A DNA stretch of 11,540 bases from Terriglobales bacterium. Its GTDB lineage: Bacteria > Acidobacteriota > Terriglobia > Terriglobales > Acidobacteriaceae. The stretch covers positions 1 through 11,540 of the forward strand of contig JAFAWN010000332.1 in NCBI GenBank assembly GCA_019241735.1, given 5' to 3'. The position numbers were made by a program, and so were the translations under genes. The notes under the pieces were generated by a model, which saw only the letters and a list, made by a program, of their open reading frames with translations, was not told the origin of the DNA and made no database searches. Every line of letters begins with the position of its first letter. Position 1 is the stretch's first letter. Shown here piece by piece: positions 8,083 through 11,540 of this stretch.

Positions 8083-9678
8083 GTGAATACTTCCTCCACG
8101 GTTCGGGCCAGGTTCGCGCCATCCCCGACCGGCCAACTCCACGTCGGCAATGCCCGTACCGCTTTGTTCAACTGGCTCTTCGCCCGGCAAAAACGCGGGG
8201 TGATGGCGCTGCGCGTCGAGGATACCGACATCGAGCGCAGTGAGGCCCGCTATGAAGATCAATTGATTGCAGATTTGAAATGGCTGGGGCTTGACTGGGA
8301 CGAAGGCCCGGATGTGGGCGGGCCGTATGGACCTTACCGGCAGTCCGTTCGTCTGGATATTTATCGGGAACATGCGGAACGGCTGGTAACGGAGCGCAAA
8401 GCGTATCTGTGCTTCTGCACTGAAGAGGAGTTGCAGGCGCATCGCGAGGACGCGGAAACCGGCCAGCGGCAGGCGATTTATTCGGGAAAGTGCCGTGGCA
8501 TCGACCCCGGGGATGCGGAGCGGCGGCGTTCCCAGGGAGAGGCCTGCGCTATCCGCTTACGCATTCCCGACCATCCCATCCGGTTTCACGACATAGTGCG
8601 TGGCGAAGTTGAGTTCTCCAACGAAGTGGTTAGCGATCCCATCATCATGCGTTCGTCCGGAATGCCGGTCTATAACTACGTGGTCGTAATCGATGATGGG
8701 CTGATGAAAATCACCCACGTCATTCGCGGCGATGACCATCTGTCCAATACTCCCAAGCAGGTGGCGTTGTATGAGGCTCTCGGATGGCCGGTGCCGGAAT
8801 TCGCGCACCTTTCGACAATCCTGGGTAGCGACCGCGAGCGGCTCTCGAAGCGCCATGGCGCGACATCGATCGCTAACTTTCGCGAGATGGGAGTTCTGCC
8901 CGAAGCGCTGCTGAATTACCTGGCGCTGTTGGGATGGGCGCCGTCTGGAGGGACGCGGGAAATATTTTCGGCCTCGGAGTTGATCGAGCAATTCTCTCTC
9001 GAGCGCGTCACCCCATCGGCTGCCATCTTCGACATGGAGAAGCTGTATTGGTTGAACCGGCATTACATTAAAGCCAGCCCGCCGGAACGAATCGCAGAGC
9101 TTGCAGTGCCCTTCTATAGCAAACTGCTGGCGGAAGATTCTCCAGAACAGGTATCGGCGCCAGAGATCGTCGAGTGGCTGTCGGCGGTTACGCGATTATT
9201 CGCGCCCTACGTGGACCGTCTGGACCAGTTGCCGGAGCGCGCGCTGCCGGTTTTCAGCTACGACGCCGGGGCAGCGGTCGCTGATCCGGGCAACGCCGAG
9301 GTCTTCTCCTGGCCGAACACGGACGCAGTCATCGCCAGGTTCATCGTCAAAGTCCTGGAGGATGAATCCGCAAAATCCGCGGAGATGACCCCGGAATGCT
9401 TCAAGAAAATTATCAATGAAGTGAAAGCAGAAACTGGAGCCAAGGGTAAAGAACTGTTTCACCCCATCCGGATTATCGTTACCGGTTCGCACTCCGGCCC
9501 GGACTTTGACAAACTCATCCCTATCCTCGAGGAGGGGAGCCGGCTGGCTTTGCCGGTGCATGTGCTCAGCCTGCGCGAGCGGGTGGAAGCTTTCTGTAAA
9601 GCCCGCAGTAAATCTGAATCTTTGCCGCAATTGGCCCGGGCAGGTGAGACACCTGCCCCTACACGTTCGAAATCCTAA
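8083..9678 (+). CDS. gltX: Glutamyl-tRNA synthetase (class I)
   Basis: GltX charges tRNA-Glu with glutamate in the cytosol. Counting from the GTG start, the protein has 531 residues. The N-terminal FAPSPTGQLHVGNARTALFNWLFAR contains the HIGH-type signature (HVGN, 20-23). RVEDTDIERS (44-53) and MKITHVIRGDDHLSNTPKQ (208-226) are typical of the catalytic Rossmann fold. ERLSKRHGATS (252-262) is the KMSKS-type loop. The anticodon-binding part follows, ending with TGAKGKELFHPIRIIVTG (451-468) and VEAFC (501-505). Bacterial GluRS usually ends about here; an extra 26 residues follow, and part of them is encoded by a palindromic repeat (9638-9658). A TTG at 8080 is the only other nearby start; no good ribosome binding site marks either. 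I cannot tell whether the enzyme is discriminating or also charges tRNA-Gln. It is convergent with the downstream epimerase gene, with 32 bp between stops. Confidence 0.96.
   Translation: MNTSSTVRARFAPSPTGQLHVGNARTALFNWLFARQKRGVMALRVEDTDIERSEARYEDQLIADLKWLGLDWDEGPDVGGPYGPYRQSVRLDIYREHAERLVTERKAYLCFCTEEELQAHREDAETGQRQAIYSGKCRGIDPGDAERRRSQGEACAIRLRIPDHPIRFHDIVRGEVEFSNEVVSDPIIMRSSGMPVYNYVVVIDDGLMKITHVIRGDDHLSNTPKQVALYEALGWPVPEFAHLSTILGSDRERLSKRHGATSIANFREMGVLPEALLNYLALLGWAPSGGTREIFSASELIEQFSLERVTPSAAIFDMEKLYWLNRHYIKASPPERIAELAVPFYSKLLAEDSPEQVSAPEIVEWLSAVTRLFAPYVDRLDQLPERALPVFSYDAGAAVADPGNAEVFSWPNTDAVIARFIVKVLEDESAKSAEMTPECFKKIINEVKAETGAKGKELFHPIRIIVTGSHSGPDFDKLIPILEEGSRLALPVHVLSLRERVEAFCKARSKSESLPQLARAGETPAPTRSKS
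9638..9658. repeat. Perfect 9-bp palindrome (REP-like) inside the gltX 3' end
   Basis: Arms GGGCAGGTG (9638-9646) and CACCTGCCC (9650-9658) are perfectly complementary around a 3-base AGA centre, and the right arm is followed by CTACAC. The DNA would form a strong stem-loop on either strand. It lies in frame in gltX, encoding most of RAGETPAPT, and ends 18 bases before the stop codon end at 9676. No T-run follows, so it is not a standard terminator by itself. Its compact, GC-rich, mirror-like form suggests a dispersed palindromic element. Only one copy is visible in this window. Confidence 0.75.
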
Positions 9679-9710
9679 ATTTGATTAGCGTTGAGTCAGG
9701 CTACGCACGG

Positions 9711-10604
9711 TCAGGCAAGAATTTTGCGCAAGGCCCCGGCAAGATCAGGATTGTCGAAGACGTATCCACTGGCCAAAAGTTTTGAAGGCTCTACTTTTTG
9801 GCTGGAGAGAAGCAATTCCTCTCCCATTTGTCCGAAGGCCAGACGCACCGCAAAGGCGGGGACCGGAAAAATCGCCGGCCGGTGAAGTACCGACGCCAGC
9901 GTTCGGGTAAATTCTTCGTTCCTTACCGGTTGCGGCGACACGAAGTTTAGTGGCCCGGTCACGGAATCGTTTTCCAGCAAGTGGAGAATGCCAGCCGCTA
10001 AATCTTCAATCGCAATCCAGCTCATCCACTGCCGGCCGCTGCCGATTCTGCCGCCGACGCCCAATCTGAATGGCGGAAGCATCTTGGCAAGTGCTCCGCC
10101 ATCGCGGCTAAGAACAATTCCAAAACGTGTATGAACGGTGCGGATGCCAGCAGCTGCTGCAGGTTCTGCGGCCGCTTCCCACGCAGTGCAAACTTGAGGA
10201 AGGAATCCCTCTCCCGGCCGGCTGTCTTCGCGCAGAAGTTCTTCTCCGCGGTCACCATAGAATCCGATCGCAGAAGCCGCGATAAAAACGCGCGGGGGCA
10301 CAGGCGACTTGGCAATGGCGTCGGCTAAGTTACGCGTGCCTTGGACTCTGCTTTCCAGGATCTCGCGCTTTTTCGATTCCGTCCAGCGGCCGGCGATGGA
10401 TTCCCCGGCGAGATGCACCACCGCATCAAAGCCGGAGACCGAAGCTGGATTCAAGGGCTGCGCCGGATTCCAGGAAATCTGAGCGCCTGAAGCTTTTCCA
10501 CGACCCAACCGCGTAATTTCGTACCCGCGCGCGCTAAATGCGCGTCTGAGTGCGCTGCCAATGAGTCCCGAAGCTCCGCTGACTAGAATCCGCATCCCGG
10601 GCAT
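9711..10604 (-). CDS. TIGR01777/YfcH-type NAD(P)-dependent epimerase (atypical SDR)
   Basis: The protein has 297 residues, the usual length for this group. The Rossmann dinucleotide motif is at the N-terminus: MRILVSGASGLIGSAL, with GASGLIG at 10-16. FDAVVHLAGESIAGRW (59-74) is the signature of the TIGR01777 group, and SAIGFYGDRGEE (111-122) is its active-site region; a Ser-Tyr pair (S111, Y116) is present but the ordinary YxxxK spacing is not. Further matches are TAWEAAAEPA (140-149), TRFGIVLSRDGGALAKMLPPF (159-179) and SWIAIEDLA (195-203). The substrate of YfcH and its relatives is unknown; they are predicted sugar-nucleotide-epimerase-like proteins. M4 (10595) is an equally good start, since the glycine motif sits close behind it. 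It is convergent with gltX and divergent from rel across 134 bp; I see no clear promoter on its own strand. Confidence 0.92.
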   Translation of the reverse strand: MPGMRILVSGASGLIGSALRRAFSARGYEITRLGRGKASGAQISWNPAQPLNPASVSGFDAVVHLAGESIAGRWTESKKREILESRVQGTRNLADAIAKSPVPPRVFIAASAIGFYGDRGEELLREDSRPGEGFLPQVCTAWEAAAEPAAAAGIRTVHTRFGIVLSRDGGALAKMLPPFRLGVGGRIGSGRQWMSWIAIEDLAAGILHLLENDSVTGPLNFVSPQPVRNEEFTRTLASVLHRPAIFPVPAFAVRLAFGQMGEELLLSSQKVEPSKLLASGYVFDNPDLAGALRKILA

Positions 10605-10640
10605 GCATTAAATCTAGCAGATGGACAAGCGGTGTAGCGT

Positions 10641-10670
10641 TTCACCTGGCAAATTGCAGGAAGCTATAAT
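10641..10670 (+). promoter_or_regulatory. Sigma70-type promoter for rel
   Basis: A perfect -10 hexamer TATAAT lies at 10665-10670. A four-of-six -35 match, TTCACC, lies at 10641-10646, giving an 18-bp spacer. Transcription would start near 10677, leaving an untranslated leader of about 62 bases before the ATG at 10739. It lies in the divergent 134-bp gap between the epimerase gene and rel, the only intergenic region here with a convincing -10 box. An AGGAAG at 10658-10663 overlaps it and is a good ribosome binding match for a competing ATG at 10673. Confidence 0.5.
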
Positions 10671-10738
10671 CAATGACATCAAGCTGGCTGCGAAGTCGGC
10701 AGCAGCGCGTATCACCCGTCCGGCGTTCTAGATTCGTC

Positions 10739-11540
10739 ATGGGAACATTTCGTCAACAAATCGCGACCAACGTACTGTCGCTCACAAAGTTTCCCGAGCT
10801 GATGGCAAGAGTGCGCGAAAATCGTCCGGGCGACGATGTCGAACTGGTGCGTAAAGCTTACGAATATTCCCAGAGAGTCCACGCCGGGCAGAGCCGCGCG
10901 TCTGGCGAGCCGTATCTTGTGCATCCACTGGAAGTCGCGCTGGTTCTGGCGGATATGAAATTGGACTCGGTGGCCATCGCCGCCGGGCTTCTGCACGACG
11001 CCGTAGAAGACACGCTGGTCACGGTGGTTGACATCCGCAAGGAGTTTGGCCCGCAGGTAGCGCACATCGTCGAAGGCGTCACCAACATCAGCAAGATCGA
11101 TTTCGCAACCCGCGAAGAGCAACAGGCGGAAAACCTCCGCAAGATGATGCTCGCCATGGTGGACGATATTCGTGTGGTCCTTATAAAACTCGCGGACCGC
11201 CTGCACAACATGCGCACGCTGGGGAGTTTGCCGCCCGGTAAACAGCAAGCCATCGCGCGCGAAACGCTCGACATTTATACGCCAATCGCGCACCGTCTCG
11301 GTATCTGGAAGATCAAGTGGGAGATGGAAGATCTCTGCTTGCGCTACATCGATCCGGAAGGCTATCGCGAGATTGTAGAACGCGTCGCGAAGACGCGGCA
11401 GGAGCGCGAACGAAACGTCGCGGGCGCGATCGAACGGTTGAACGGCGAGTTCAAAGAGCTCGGCATCAACGCCGAGATCCAAGGCCGTCCCAAGCATTTC
11501 TACTCCATCTATACGAAGATGAAGAAGGGCCGCGACTTCG
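10739..11540 (+). CDS. rel: Bifunctional (p)ppGpp synthetase/hydrolase Rel (RelA/SpoT family), 5' part only
   Basis: The frame is open to the right edge, giving 267 residues of a protein that is usually about 720-750. Rel makes and degrades the alarmone (p)ppGpp in the stringent response. The hydrolase HD domain is intact: SGEPYLVHPLEVALVLADM (55-73) with metal-site H62, LLHDAVEDT (84-92) with H86-D87 and the catalytic-type E90-D91, and KLADRLHNMRTL (150-161) with D153. The linker TLDIYTPIAHRLGIWKIKWEMED follows (176-198). The synthetase domain begins with GRPKHFYSIYTKM (249-261), including the basic substrate-binding residues R250 and K252. An intact HD site predicts real hydrolase activity, so this is the Rel/SpoT kind and not a RelA with a dead HD. 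An in-frame ATG at 10673 would add 22 basic residues and has a better ribosome binding match, but it overlaps the -10 promoter; 10739 is preferred because the family similarity starts soon after it. Confidence 0.95.
   Translation, partial: MGTFRQQIATNVLSLTKFPELMARVRENRPGDDVELVRKAYEYSQRVHAGQSRASGEPYLVHPLEVALVLADMKLDSVAIAAGLLHDAVEDTLVTVVDIRKEFGPQVAHIVEGVTNISKIDFATREEQQAENLRKMMLAMVDDIRVVLIKLADRLHNMRTLGSLPPGKQQAIARETLDIYTPIAHRLGIWKIKWEMEDLCLRYIDPEGYREIVERVAKTRQERERNVAGAIERLNGEFKELGINAEIQGRPKHFYSIYTKMKKGRDF

Noticed and set aside
9676..9713. Bidirectional terminator between the convergent gltX and epimerase genes
   Set aside because: The 32-bp gap has no stem followed by a T-run; the only stem-loop is the palindrome inside gltX, which also lacks one.
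10148..10160. CAGCAGCTGCTG palindrome
   Set aside because: It encodes an Ala-rich run (EPAAAAG) in the epimerase; GCN codons easily produce such symmetry.
10712..11497. A 261-codon open frame on the minus strand opposite rel
   Set aside because: The plus strand clearly encodes Rel with all HD-domain motifs. The antisense frame is a by-product of GC-rich third positions and shows no recognisable domain.

Overview
The window is 11.5 kb of ordinary-looking bacterial chromosome of roughly 55-58% GC (estimated by eye), densely coded on both strands with no gene-free stretch above about 140 bp. An LPS-assembly barrel (LptD) with its three-residue-class cysteine layout points to a diderm. The style of the proteins (an APC permease with a long stress-protein-like tail, an RDD protein with a long disordered N-terminus, a GluRS with a repeat-derived tail) resembles Acidobacteriota of the Terriglobia/Koribacter type. 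That placement rests on recall of the families and is not a computed result.

Layout: (1) A minus-strand block, 1-4319, reads in transcription order lptD (LPS export barrel), larE (sulfur transferase for the nickel-pincer cofactor) and a secreted DsbA-type thiol oxidoreductase that runs off the left edge. Gaps are about 75 and 72 bp, so co-transcription is possible but unproven. (2) Plus-strand genes, 4419-9678: an RDD-domain membrane protein, an APC-superfamily amino-acid permease with a C-terminal cytosolic domain, and gltX (glutamyl-tRNA synthetase). The last codons of gltX lie in a perfect palindrome that looks like a dispersed REP-like element. (3) 9711-10604 on the minus strand, convergent with gltX: a TIGR01777/YfcH-type NAD(P)-dependent epimerase. 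(4) 10739 to the right edge, plus strand, divergent from it: the N-terminal part of a bifunctional RelA/SpoT (Rel) enzyme behind a good sigma70-like promoter.

Functional threads are limited. LptD and DsbA are linked in other bacteria because LptD needs periplasmic disulfides, and this LptD keeps the conserved Cys pair near its C-terminus. GltX and Rel both belong to translation and amino-acid homeostasis but are not in one operon. I see no CRISPR array, phage, insertion sequence, toxin-antitoxin or defence locus, tRNA or rRNA. I do not see an undescribed multi-gene system. The most notable items are the palindrome that extends the gltX reading frame, the lptD-larE-dsbA arrangement, the permease fusion and the unresolved start of rel.
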